From Anaeromassilibacillus sp. An200 (lineage in GTDB: Bacteria; Bacillota; Clostridia; Oscillospirales; Acutalibacteraceae): DNA of 64,000 nt. A program made the position numbers and the translations under genes. Below, piece by piece: positions 51,466-60,670 of the stretch. The stretch is taken from assembly GCF_002160025.1 (NCBI RefSeq), contig NZ_NFJU01000005.1:62001-126000 (forward strand), in the 5' to 3' direction. The notes under the pieces were generated by a model, which was given only the letters and a program-made list of their open reading frames with translations, was not told where the DNA came from and did no database searches. Positions within the stretch are counted from its first letter, which is position 1. Every line of letters starts with the position of its first letter.

Positions 51466-52419
51466 TTACACCAAGCTGATATTGGCAACGCGCCTGGAGA
51501 TCTGGTTTGCCAGCACCAGAAATACAAAATTCACAACGGTATTAAACAGGCCAACCGCCGAACCGAAGCTGAATTGACTGGACTTCAGGCCTACATTATA
51601 TACATAAGTAGAAATAACCTCCGATACCCCTTTGTTCATAGAATTCTGCATCAGGTAGGTTTTTTCAAAGCCAACGCTCAAAATGCCTCCCATATTCATA
51701 ATCAAAAGAATGATAATCGTGGGAAGAATGGCGGGAAGCTCCACATGCCACACCTGCTGCCACCGGTTTGCTCCATCCACTTTAGCGGCATCATAAAGCT
51801 GACCGTCCACGGCGGCAAGAGCCGCAATGAAAATGATACTGTTCCAGCCGGCGCTCTGCCAGATACCGGAGATCACATAGACCGGAACAAAAGCGGAGGG
51901 ATCTCCCAGAAGGTTTGTCTTTTCTCCCACCAGCCCGACTGTGCGAAGCGCATTGCTCAGCACTCCCGTCGTGGGGGAAAGCAGGATTTGGAGCATCGCC
52001 ACAAGGACAACCGTAGAGATAAAATAAGGCAGATAAACAACTGTCTGAACAGTCCGTTTCCAACGCGCGCCCTTGACGGCGTTGATCGCAATCGCAAGGA
52101 TAATGGGAATAGGAAAGCCACAGATCAGGGAAAAGAATGCGATAACAAAAGTATCGCGAATGGTGGGAAAAAACATTGGACTCTGAAAATACTGTATAAA
52201 GTATTTGAACCCGACCCAGTCGCCGCCCGTAATCCCCTTGCTGAAATTATAGTCCCGAAATGCCAGCTGCAAGCCATACATGGGACCATAACAAAAAATC
52301 AGGATATAAAGAGCCGCCGGCAAAATCATCACCCAAAGCTGCCAGTCGCGGGCAAACGTTTTCCAGAGACTGATTCTTTTTCGGGGCGCAGCCGCTGCGG
52401 CTGTGCTTGCCTGTTTCAT
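51466..52419 (-). CDS. Carbohydrate ABC transporter permease (LplB type)
   Basis: 317 residues with six helices. Starts after a charged N-terminus (RKRISLWKTFARDWQLWVM), continues YILIFCYGPMYGLQLAFRDYN typical of LplB/YteP proteins, and has the EAA loop GQLYDAAKVDGANRWQQVWHV. AAAGGAGAGGTG precedes the ATG. It forms the heterodimeric channel with the next permease. Confidence 0.93.
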   Translation of the reverse strand: MKQASTAAAAAPRKRISLWKTFARDWQLWVMILPAALYILIFCYGPMYGLQLAFRDYNFSKGITGGDWVGFKYFIQYFQSPMFFPTIRDTFVIAFFSLICGFPIPIILAIAINAVKGARWKRTVQTVVYLPYFISTVVLVAMLQILLSPTTGVLSNALRTVGLVGEKTNLLGDPSAFVPVYVISGIWQSAGWNSIIFIAALAAVDGQLYDAAKVDGANRWQQVWHVELPAILPTIIILLIMNMGGILSVGFEKTYLMQNSMNKGVSEVISTYVYNVGLKSSQFSFGSAVGLFNTVVNFVFLVLANQISRRVANISLV

Positions 52420-52486
52420 AGATCACCTCTCCTTTCAGCAAAGAAGGGGATGCTGCAACCGGCATCCCCTTCTTCCCGTGTGCCAA

Positions 52487-54061
52487 TTAAGCCATGGTTT
52501 CCAGATAGGTATCGTAGGCAGCCTGACGAATCTCAAGATTTTGAGACAGGCCGGAATCCAAAACAGACTGTACGTAGGCATCCCACTCCGCATCAATGTC
52601 CCTGGAAGAATCGGTGACCCAAGCGGACCAGGTCTGGTCAGTCAAATTATCAATGTTGGCCTGGTTCATGGCCAATGTGTTGGTATCCGTCTCGTTATAC
52701 TTCATGAAAAGCTGTGGATAGATATCATTCGTTTCCAGATTTTCATAGAGCGGATCGTAAACGGCTTTTTCCTCATTCATCGCCTGCATATCGGTGCCCA
52801 GCTTGAGATCCAGCCCATCGCGGATATAAATTGGTCCATTGTCGCGCACGCAGCCGTCGGCCTCATTCATACCGCCGAAGAGCACTTCAATGCTCACCTT
52901 TTCATCATAGAAACCGTCGATGAACTTCATAGCCGCTTCCTTATTCTGGCAATTCGCACTCATCGCAATGCGGTTTCCGCCATAGTTGATGTCGTAAAAA
53001 TCATAGGAGAAGCACACTTTTTCTGTACTGGAATCCTCCTTCAGCTGCGGAATGGAAACATACTGATCCGCCAGCTCCAGGCCAAACCGATCTCCGCCTT
53101 CCGCTCCCCAGGTAAACCCAACCTTAGCGGTCGTTCCTTCGCCGCGTGCCAAGGACTGGAATTTGGAATAATCCTGTGTGATGGCTTCCTCGTTGATCAG
53201 GCCGAGACTCCACAGCTCCTGCGCGAACTTGACGGTCCTCTTGAACCGTTCGTCAATGTAATAGTTTTTCACTTCGCCATCCTCGGCGAAATAGCCGCCT
53301 GGATAGTTGCTCGACAACTGTAAGCCGGTGCTTCCCAAAAACTGAGATAAACCGTAAGGACTGTTAAAGCCGCCGTTAAAATCCATCGGGATTTCATCAT
53401 TGGGGTCACCGTTTCCGTTGGCATCCTGCTCTTTAAAAGCGATCAGAACCTCCTTGAGCTCCTCCCACGTCGTCGGGATCTCCATATTCACGTTGTCCAG
53501 CCAGGTTTGATTGATAAAAATAGTGCCGTTCGTTTTGGGCCATACGCTTTGATATTTAGGCGTTCCAAAAATTTTCCCTTCCAATGTGGTGCACAGGATC
53601 TCTGTCTCCGGTACCTCCTCGAACATGGCCTGCAAATTGGGGGCATACTGTTCAATCCATGGTTTCAGATCTTCAAACAGCCCATAGTACTGAATATAAT
53701 CGGAATCCGCTGTCGCGTTAAAGAGAAGATCCGGAATCTCCCCGCTGGCAAACATCGCGCTTTTCTTCTGATCCCAGTCAGCCGATATTTGCTGCCATTC
53801 CACATCCACATTGCAGTCAGCTTCCAGATCGGTCAGCCACTGCATTTCATTGACATCCTTCGTCAGAGAATGTTTGTTAAACAGGGCTGTCAGCTTCACA
53901 ATCTCTCCGGAGTCTCCTCCCTCCCCGCTGGTATCCGCTGCCGAGGAACCGTTTGCGGTGCTTTCCGCCGTAGATGCCGTATTCTCATTGGCGCAGGCAG
54001 TCAGACACGAGGCGAGCAGTGCACACGCCAGCATAGTGGTCAGAACAGATTTCCTTTTCAT
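52487..54061 (-). CDS. Extracellular solute-binding lipoprotein (LplA/YtcQ type)
   Basis: 524 residues. Lipoprotein signal with lipobox LTAC (Cys23), then a low-complexity Ser/Thr/Gly linker and a large two-lobed binding fold (VDVEWQQISADWDQKKSAMF, GEIPDLLFNATADSDYIQY, GMNEADGCVRDNGPIYIRDG). It captures oligosaccharides for the two permeases that follow. The start at 54061 has AAGGAGAATC. A 5'-truncated, very similar binding-protein copy lies directly upstream. Confidence 0.93.
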   Translation of the reverse strand: MKRKSVLTTMLACALLASCLTACANENTASTAESTANGSSAADTSGEGGDSGEIVKLTALFNKHSLTKDVNEMQWLTDLEADCNVDVEWQQISADWDQKKSAMFASGEIPDLLFNATADSDYIQYYGLFEDLKPWIEQYAPNLQAMFEEVPETEILCTTLEGKIFGTPKYQSVWPKTNGTIFINQTWLDNVNMEIPTTWEELKEVLIAFKEQDANGNGDPNDEIPMDFNGGFNSPYGLSQFLGSTGLQLSSNYPGGYFAEDGEVKNYYIDERFKRTVKFAQELWSLGLINEEAITQDYSKFQSLARGEGTTAKVGFTWGAEGGDRFGLELADQYVSIPQLKEDSSTEKVCFSYDFYDINYGGNRIAMSANCQNKEAAMKFIDGFYDEKVSIEVLFGGMNEADGCVRDNGPIYIRDGLDLKLGTDMQAMNEEKAVYDPLYENLETNDIYPQLFMKYNETDTNTLAMNQANIDNLTDQTWSAWVTDSSRDIDAEWDAYVQSVLDSGLSQNLEIRQAAYDTYLETMA

Positions 54062-54095
54062 TTTCGATTCTCCTTTTTCTGTAAAATGAATGGCG

Positions 54096-54722
54096 TCAGC
54101 CCATGCTTGCCAAATAGTTATCAAATGCGGTTTGCCGGATTGTGAGATTCTGCGACAGCCCGGAATCATACACAGACTGCACATAAGCATCCCACTCTGC
54201 GTCGATATCCCTGGAGGAATCCGTCACCCACGCGGACCAGGTCTGATCCGTCAAATTATCGATATTGGCCTGATTCATAGCCAGTGTATTGGTGTCCGCT
54301 TCACTGTACTTCATAAAAGCCTGAGGATAGATATCCCCGGTTTCCAGATTGTCAAACACTTCGTTGTATACTTCCTTTTCCTCCACAGCTGCCAGCAGAT
54401 CCACGCCCACGGTCAGCGGGAAATCAGCGGAAAGATAATAGGGACCGAAATCGGACATTGCATTGGTCCATCTCCAGGTACCGGGATCCATGGAAGGATC
54501 CGCAGGCGGCAAAACCTCATAAGTACCGTCCCCATTGTCTTTCACGCAGCCATCCACATCGTTCATTCCTCCAAAAACGACCTGCATACTGATTTTCTCA
54601 TCGTAGAAAGCGTCTATGAACTTCATAGCTGCTTCCTTATTTTCACACTGGGCGCTCATGGCAACACAGTTTTTTCCATAGTTGAGATCGTAATAGTCAT
54701 TGGTCAGAGATATTTGATTGAA
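54096..54722 (-). pseudogene. 5'-truncated second solute-binding protein gene
   Basis: The C-terminal ~205 residues of a paralogue of the binding protein at 52487-54061. The last 80 residues are almost identical (TLAMNQANIDNLTDQTWSAW and WVTDSSRDIDAEWDAYVQSV shared). Homology begins near SLTNDYYDLNYGKNCVAMSA, matching VCFSYDFYDINYGGNRIAMS of the intact copy, and ends about 50 bases from the divergent oxidoreductase start. About two thirds of the gene, with signal peptide, is missing. A tandem duplication followed by deletion is the simplest explanation. An internal ATG (54659) could still make a useless fragment. Confidence 0.8.
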
Positions 54723-54779
54723 GGAATTGCACTGACTGGCATGAAAGCATGATGCAGCAAAAAGATAGGAGAATGTCTT

Positions 54780-55952
54780 TTGAAAAAACTAAAAATTGGT
54801 ATTGTGGGCCTGCGGTTTGGCGGTGAATTTGCTGAAATCTACAAGGCACACCCCGCGGTTGAAAAGGTTGTGTTATGCGAACAGGATGCGGCCCTCCTGT
54901 CTGAATACGCCAGCGTATTCGGTTATGACGAACTGTTTACGGACTACGACCAAATGCTTCAAACCGATTTGGACGCGGTTCACATTGTCACCGGGATCCC
55001 TTCCCACCACGAGCTGACGGTAAAGGCCCTGCGCGCCGGAAAGCACTGCGCCTGCACCGTCCCCATGGGAGTCAGCCTGGAGGAGCTTTTTGATATCATC
55101 CGCGCACAGGCGGAAAGCGGCAAACAATATATGATGATGGAAACCTCCATTTACACCTTTCAATGCTTCTATGCCAAAAAGATGCTGGAGAAAGGAGAAT
55201 TCCAAAACATCCAATATATGAGGGGGATCTACTTCCAGGATATGGACGGCTGGCCTGCGTACTGGACAGGGCTTCCGCCCATGCACTACGCCACTCATGC
55301 CGTCTCTCCCCTGCTCTATCTGAGCAAAGGCATTCCGGAAAGTGTGATCTGTCTCGGTTCCGGAAAGATGGATCCCAGGCTTCAGGAAAAATACGGCAAT
55401 CCGTATCCAATTGAAACAGCCACCGTCCAGTTCCGGGATCAGCCGTATGTCGCCGATTTGACCCGTTCGCTTTTTGAAACAGCGCACGAATATGTGGAAG
55501 GCTTTACGATTCTGTCCGATCGAGCCTCTTTTGAGTGGAACGTGGAAAACGAACCTCCGCGCATCAGTGTATTCCAGGAAGGAAAGGACTGCACCAACAT
55601 GGGCTCCCGCGGGCGCAGAATTCATACCTATGACGCACACTGTGAAAATATGGAAGAGCTCTTGCCAAAAGAAATTCAGGAATATACCCGTCATTGCACC
55701 ATTCTGGATCCCAAACACCCCCATAATTCCATCCAACAGGGAGGCAGCCACCACGGTTCCCATCCCCACATGGTACATGAGTTCCTGTCCAGTATTTTGG
55801 AAAACAGAAAACCGGAAACGGATGCGGTCACCAGCGCTTATTGGACTGCTGTAGGAATCTGCGCCCATCTTTCGGCCACGCAGAACGGCGCACGGATCCC
55901 TATCCCTGACTTTGAAGAATTTTCAGCCCAGCTGTCCTCCCATACTGTGTAA
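54780..55952 (+). CDS. Gfo/Idh/MocA family oxidoreductase
   Basis: 390 residues. NAD(P)-binding start KKLKIGIVGLRFGGEFAEIY, then CTVPMGVSLEELFDII where the family E-K-P motif is altered. Later substrate-domain features are PPMHYATHAVSPLLYLSKGI (H-x-x-H) and GGSHHGSHPHMVHEFL, His-rich segments. Starts at TTG with AGGAG 8 bases upstream. Begins just beyond the truncated binding protein; followed by GH27 and GH127 genes in the same direction. It likely modifies an imported sugar; the substrate is unknown. Confidence 0.87.
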   Translation: MKKLKIGIVGLRFGGEFAEIYKAHPAVEKVVLCEQDAALLSEYASVFGYDELFTDYDQMLQTDLDAVHIVTGIPSHHELTVKALRAGKHCACTVPMGVSLEELFDIIRAQAESGKQYMMMETSIYTFQCFYAKKMLEKGEFQNIQYMRGIYFQDMDGWPAYWTGLPPMHYATHAVSPLLYLSKGIPESVICLGSGKMDPRLQEKYGNPYPIETATVQFRDQPYVADLTRSLFETAHEYVEGFTILSDRASFEWNVENEPPRISVFQEGKDCTNMGSRGRRIHTYDAHCENMEELLPKEIQEYTRHCTILDPKHPHNSIQQGGSHHGSHPHMVHEFLSSILENRKPETDAVTSAYWTAVGICAHLSATQNGARIPIPDFEEFSAQLSSHTV

Positions 55953-56049
55953 GCCGTTTCACACGTTTTTAGGAAGAAAGAATGAAATTTATTTTCAAGA
56001 AACTATAACAAAAATTCAAAAATCCTTTGTATTCTTCATAAATTCCATA

Positions 56050-56078
56050 TTGATGAAAATATTTGATGAATTTATAAT
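56050..56078 (+). promoter_or_regulatory. Promoter of the GH27-GH127 operon
   Basis: TTGATG (56050-56055), 17-base spacer, TATAAT (56073-56078), about 87 bases before the GH27 start, in a short AT-rich stretch (55953-56164) with no gene. Confidence 0.75.
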
Positions 56079-56164
56079 GGAGATAAAGCTCACTTGTATG
56101 GATCAGAGCACAAATACCATATTGGGGAAACGCATCCCCACTCAAATAGGGAAGGAGTTTTATC

Positions 56165-57457
56165 ATGTTCATCAAATCCAACAAGGTTGCCCAAACACCT
56201 CCGATGGGGTGGAACAGCTGGGACTGCTTCGCAGCCAACGTGACGGAAGATCAGCTCATGGCAAACGCGCGCTATATGCGCGACCATCTCAAGGATCACG
56301 GCTGGCAGTACGTTGTGTGCGACATTCAGTGGTCGGAGCCGCTGGCCGGAACGGAGGAAGGCGAATACCGCCCCTTCGCGACGCTGTGCCTGGATGAGTA
56401 CGGCCGTCAGATCCCGGCGGAAAACCGCTTCCCAAGCAGCGCGGGCGGCAAGGGCTTCGGGCCGATCGCGGATGAAATCCACGCGATGGGGCTGAAATTC
56501 GGCATCCATATCATGCGCGGCATTCCGCGTCAGGCGGTGCATGCCCATATGCCTGTCCTTGGGACAGAGGTAACGGCGGAAAAAATCGCCAGCCCGTTCT
56601 CCATCTCCAAATGGAACGGCGACATGTACGGCGTGGACGCGTCGAAACCCGGCGCGCAGGCCTATTATGATTCCATTTTCCAGCTTTATGCCTCCTGGGG
56701 TGTGGACTTTGTGAAGGTGGATGATATCTGCAACACCAACCTTTACATCGACAATCTCTACTCCGCAAGCCGTGAGGTGGAGATGATCGCCAAAGCCATC
56801 CAGAACTGCGGCCGCGATATGGTGCTGAGCCTTTCCCCCGGCCCCGCTGTCATTGAAGAAGCTTGGCACCTGAAAACCTATGCCAACATGTGGCGCATGA
56901 CGGACGATTTCTGGGACAAATGGGAACCCCTCAAGCACATGTTCTTCCGCTGCGAGCTGTGGCAGTCCCATGTCGGCCCCGGCAGCTGGCCGGATTGCGA
57001 TATGCTCCCGCTGGGCAAAATCGGCATTGGCTTCCGCAACCCGCGCATGACGAATTTCACCAAAGACGAACAGCGCACCATGATGACGCTGTGGAGCGTG
57101 TTCCGTTCCCCTCTGATGGTGGGCGGCGATCTGCCCCAGAACGATGAATGGACACTTGCGCTTCTGACAAACGACGAAGTGATCGCCGTCAATCAGCAGG
57201 GCGCAAACCCGCGCCTGCTCGAAAAGACGGAGGACTTCCGCCTGTGGGCCAGCGACGCTCCCGACGGCGGGCTGTATCTGGCCGGCTTTAACCTCTCGGA
57301 GGAAGAAAAGTCCTTCCCCCTGCCGCTGGGGGATCTGCAAAAAACAGGCGCCGCAGCGCGCGACCTGTGGGCCCGCCGCGATCTGGGAACAGCTCCCGGA
57401 GAAGCGGTCATCCCCGCGCACGGCAGCTTCCTGTGGAAGCTGGCAAAGCCGGATTGA
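56165..57457 (+). CDS. GH27 alpha-galactosidase-like enzyme
   Basis: 430 residues, cytoplasmic. Classic GH27 start TPPMGWNSWDCF, barrel strands YVVCDIQWSEP and KFGIHIMRGIPRQAV, the nucleophile in VDFVKVDDIC (Asp186) and the acid/base region MWRMTDDFWD (Asp247/248), then a C-terminal beta domain. It should hydrolyse alpha-galactosides or related beta-L-arabinopyranosides; the R-G-I-P-R-Q-A insert is a known variant group. GGGAAGGAG upstream. Followed at 43 bases by GH127. Confidence 0.9.
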   Translation: MFIKSNKVAQTPPMGWNSWDCFAANVTEDQLMANARYMRDHLKDHGWQYVVCDIQWSEPLAGTEEGEYRPFATLCLDEYGRQIPAENRFPSSAGGKGFGPIADEIHAMGLKFGIHIMRGIPRQAVHAHMPVLGTEVTAEKIASPFSISKWNGDMYGVDASKPGAQAYYDSIFQLYASWGVDFVKVDDICNTNLYIDNLYSASREVEMIAKAIQNCGRDMVLSLSPGPAVIEEAWHLKTYANMWRMTDDFWDKWEPLKHMFFRCELWQSHVGPGSWPDCDMLPLGKIGIGFRNPRMTNFTKDEQRTMMTLWSVFRSPLMVGGDLPQNDEWTLALLTNDEVIAVNQQGANPRLLEKTEDFRLWASDAPDGGLYLAGFNLSEEEKSFPLPLGDLQKTGAAARDLWARRDLGTAPGEAVIPAHGSFLWKLAKPD

Positions 57458-57500
57458 GTGGGCTTCGTGTTTACGATGAAAAGAAAAGGAGAGAAAACCC

Positions 57501-59417
57501 ATGATAAAAAAGCAGCTTCCCTCCGTTGACCTTACAAGGGTATCCATTTCCGATCCTTTCTGGTCCAAGGTACAGAATCTGGTGACGGATGTAGTCATCC
57601 CCTACCAGAAGCAGATTCTCGAGGACGCGGTCCCCGGCGTGGAAAAGAGCCACGCAATCGAAAACTTCCGGATCGCCGCGGGGGAACAGAAGGGCGAATT
57701 CTATGGCATGGTATTTCAGGACAGCGATGTGGCCAAATGGCTCGAAGCTGTGGCCTATTCCCTTGTCATCCATCCCGACGAGAAGCTGGAGCGCGAGGCG
57801 CTGGATCTGATCGCCCTTGTGGGACGCGCGCAGGAGCCGGACGGTTACCTCAACACCTACTTCACCGCCAAGGAGCCGGAGCATAAATGGCAGAACCTTC
57901 AGGAATGCCATGAGCTGTACTGCGCGGGCCATATGCTGGAAGCCGCTGTGGGTTGGTATGAGGCAACCGGCAAGACGGAGCTGCTCGATATCATGCGCAG
58001 GAACGCAGATCTGATTTGCAGCCGTTTCGGCAAGGATAAGCTGCGCGGCATCCCGGGCCACGAGGAGATCGAGATGGCTCTGGTCCGCCTGTACCGTATC
58101 ACCGGCGAGAAAAAATATCTCGACACAGCGGGCTATTTCCTGGAGGAGCGCGGCACGGAACCGAACTATTTCAAGGAAGAAAGGGCAAAGCGGGACTGGG
58201 AGCACTGGGGGATGAACCCGGACGATCGCGAATATGCCCAGAACCACGCGCCCGTCAAGCAGCAGGACAAAGCCGTTGGCCATGCCGTGCGCGCGGCCTA
58301 CCTCTATACCGCCATGGCGGACTATGCCTCCGAGACAGGCGACGAGGAAATGTATGAGGCATGCAAGCGCTTGTGGAGAAACATTGTGGACTGCCGGATG
58401 TATGTCACGGGCGGCATCGGCTCCACGGTACACGGCGAAGCCTTTTCCGTGGACTACGAGCTGCCGAACGATCTGGTATACGCGGAGACCTGCGCCTCCG
58501 TTGCAATGGCTTTCTTCGCCCGCCGCATGATGGAGATCGAGCCGAAGGGCGAATACGCGGACATCCTCGAAAAGGAGCTGTACAACGGCATCCTCAGCGG
58601 CATGCAGCTGGACGGCCGCCGCTTCTTCTACGTCAACCCGCTGGAGGTCGTTCCCGGCGTATCCGGCAAGCTGCCGGAATACAAGCACGCTCTGCCGGAG
58701 CGTCCCGGCTGGTATGCCTGCGCCTGCTGCCCGCCGAACGTGGCGCGTCTCGCAACCTCCATCGGACAGTATGCCTGGGGAGAAAATGAGGACACCGTCT
58801 ATGCCCATACCTATCTTGGCGGCAAGGTCTCCTTCCGCAACGGTGCGGTCATCTCCTGCAAATCCTCCTATCCGTGGCAGGGGAACATCCAATACACCAT
58901 GGAAGCGGATAAGGAATTTACCTTTGCCATCCATATTCCGGGCTGGTGCAAGAACTGGTCGCTGCATGTGAACGGACAGGAGCAGCCGGAACTGCGCGAT
59001 GGCTACGCCTATCTGCACCGTGCCTGGAAAGCAGGCGACGTGGTGGAGCTGACCTTGAAGCTTGAGCCGAGAAAGCTGTATGCCAACACGAACGTGCGGG
59101 CCGACGCAGGCTGTGTGGCTCTCGCAAGAGGCCCCATCGTTTACTGTTTCGAGGAAAAGGACAACGGCACGAAGCTGTCCGCCCTGCGCATTCCGCGCGG
59201 CGCGGCGATCCGTGAGGAAACCTGCATCGAGGAAAAGCTTGACGGCATGACGGCCCTCACCCTTTCCGGCGTGCGCGTCACCTCCGGCCCCGCTCTTTAC
59301 AGCGAGGAACCGCCGAAGGAGGAAACCGCCGCTCTGCGCGCTGTGCCGTACTTCGCCTGGGGCAACCGCGGAGCAGGTGAAATGCGCGTCTGGCTGATAG
59401 AAAAAGAAGGCTGCTGA
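57501..59417 (+). CDS. GH127 beta-L-arabinofuranosidase
   Basis: 638 residues. Alpha/alpha toroid with the zinc and catalytic motif of HypBA1-type enzymes: Glu329-x-Cys331 in VYAETCASVAM and Cys409-Cys410 in WYACACCPPNVARL, matching the Glu-Cys-Cys-Cys zinc site with a Cys nucleophile. Also YVTGGIGSTVHGEAF. It removes beta-L-arabinofuranose from plant arabinosides such as extensin or arabinan fragments. GGAGAG at the ATG. With GH27 and the binding-protein transporter it suggests use of arabinogalactan-type glycans. Confidence 0.93.
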   Translation: MIKKQLPSVDLTRVSISDPFWSKVQNLVTDVVIPYQKQILEDAVPGVEKSHAIENFRIAAGEQKGEFYGMVFQDSDVAKWLEAVAYSLVIHPDEKLEREALDLIALVGRAQEPDGYLNTYFTAKEPEHKWQNLQECHELYCAGHMLEAAVGWYEATGKTELLDIMRRNADLICSRFGKDKLRGIPGHEEIEMALVRLYRITGEKKYLDTAGYFLEERGTEPNYFKEERAKRDWEHWGMNPDDREYAQNHAPVKQQDKAVGHAVRAAYLYTAMADYASETGDEEMYEACKRLWRNIVDCRMYVTGGIGSTVHGEAFSVDYELPNDLVYAETCASVAMAFFARRMMEIEPKGEYADILEKELYNGILSGMQLDGRRFFYVNPLEVVPGVSGKLPEYKHALPERPGWYACACCPPNVARLATSIGQYAWGENEDTVYAHTYLGGKVSFRNGAVISCKSSYPWQGNIQYTMEADKEFTFAIHIPGWCKNWSLHVNGQEQPELRDGYAYLHRAWKAGDVVELTLKLEPRKLYANTNVRADAGCVALARGPIVYCFEEKDNGTKLSALRIPRGAAIREETCIEEKLDGMTALTLSGVRVTSGPALYSEEPPKEETAALRAVPYFAWGNRGAGEMRVWLIEKEGC

Positions 59418-59503
59418 AAAGAGCAAAGCGTTTTTTCCGGATTGTACCGCTTCGGTAAATAACAAAACGCTCTGCCTGCATCGCATAAATCTTTTTGACA
59501 TAA

Positions 59504-59552
59504 AAAAAGGAGACGATCCTTTCTTTTGGGAAAGAATCGTCTCCTTTTTCGC
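59504..59552 (+). terminator. Terminator of the GH27-GH127 operon
   Basis: A stem of the arms AAAAAGGAGACGAT and its complement (59504-59517 with 59536-59549), then T residues; A-run on the left makes it bidirectional. Confidence 0.85.
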
Positions 59553-59677
59553 ATTTTTCTATAGGTATTGGCGGAAAAATCACTTTTTTATCACTTTTTG
59601 TCTATTTTGTTGAGGATGCTGCTCATTTTTCTTATCATAAGAAGCAGAGGAGACAAACGGAAAGTGAGGTGAGCGGC

Positions 59678-59881
59678 ATGAAATTTTCCCACCGACAAGG
59701 CGATCCCTGGCTCTTTTGGCTGATCCGGATCGCAATCGGGCTGGGATTGGGGATTCTCTCCATTGTCTGGCTCCTCCCGCTCGCCTATGCGCAGAGAGGA
59801 TATCGTGCCTTTGGCGGGGAGATTCTGCTGATTCTGTTTGTTTTTCTGCTTCCTCTCTTTATTCCAAGTCTCCGTAAATAA
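59678..59881 (+). CDS. Small two-helix membrane protein
   Basis: 67 residues from ATG 59678 (MKFSHRQGDPWLFW). Two hydrophobic helices, LIRIAIGLGLGILSIVWLLP and ILLILFVFLLPLFIP, joined by a short loop. GAGGTG lies about 8 bases upstream. It precedes the response regulator by about 90 bases and could be a partner of the two-component system, but this is a guess. No family recognised. Confidence 0.6.
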   Translation: MKFSHRQGDPWLFWLIRIAIGLGLGILSIVWLLPLAYAQRGYRAFGGEILLILFVFLLPLFIPSLRK

Positions 59882-59969
59882 CCGCTGCCCAGGCTTGTCT
59901 GAACTGTGATATAATAAGCGCAGACGCAGCGCGGGCCAAAGAAAAATTCTGCTGACAGGAAGGGATGCT

Positions 59970-60659
59970 ATGTATCGGATACTGCTGGTGGACGACGATC
60001 CGCACATCCAGACAACAAATGAAGCTTACTTGAAAAAACAAGGCTACCAGGTCTACCGGGCGGACGACGGCCACTCCGCCCTTGCCCTAATCCAAACCGC
60101 CGAGCTGGACGCCATTGTCCTGGACATGGATATGCCGGGGCTGGACGGCGTGACTCTTTGCCGGCGCCTGCGCGAAACCAGCAGCGTTCCCGTCATTTTC
60201 CTGTCGGCTTACGCCAAAACAGACGATCGGATCCGCGGCCTGATGGCGGGAGGCGACGATTATCTCGGAAAGCCTTATTCCCTTGTGGAACTGGAGCTGC
60301 GCCTGCGCCTGCGTATCCAGGGCAGGCAGAACGTCCTTTCCTCCGCGGTTCTCTGCTTTGACGAGCTGGAGATTGATCTGGGGCTTCGCGAGGTACGCTA
60401 CAACGGGGAACGCATTTCCTTTCCGCCGCTGGAATTTGAGCTTCTTGCCTTTCTGGCACAAAATCCTGGACAGGTATTTTCCTATGAACAGCTCTATGAC
60501 CACGTGTGGAAATCCCCTCTCAACCGGGGACTGCACAACATGCAGGTCTGTATGGCGCGGGTACGCCAGAAGCTGAAACGGATCTGCCCCAAACGGCAAT
60601 ATATTGAAACCATCCGTCAAAAGGGTTATCTGTTCCGGGGGGAACCGGAAACAAACTGA
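59970..60659 (+). CDS. OmpR/PhoB-type response regulator
   Basis: 229 residues. Receiver domain with the acidic pair (LLVDDDPHIQT), phosphorylation Asp52 in AIVLDMDMPGLDG, and Lys in GGDDYLGKPYSLVELELR. A C-terminal OmpR winged helix (LEFELLAFLAQNPGQVFSYEQLYDHVW, ending IETIRQKGYLF) follows. AGGAAGGG near the ATG. The likely partner is the histidine kinase at 62367, separated by one oppositely oriented gene. Target genes unknown; the anchored protein next to it is a candidate. Confidence 0.92.
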   Translation: MYRILLVDDDPHIQTTNEAYLKKQGYQVYRADDGHSALALIQTAELDAIVLDMDMPGLDGVTLCRRLRETSSVPVIFLSAYAKTDDRIRGLMAGGDDYLGKPYSLVELELRLRLRIQGRQNVLSSAVLCFDELEIDLGLREVRYNGERISFPPLEFELLAFLAQNPGQVFSYEQLYDHVWKSPLNRGLHNMQVCMARVRQKLKRICPKRQYIETIRQKGYLFRGEPETN

Positions 60660-60670
60660 GCCGTATAGGG

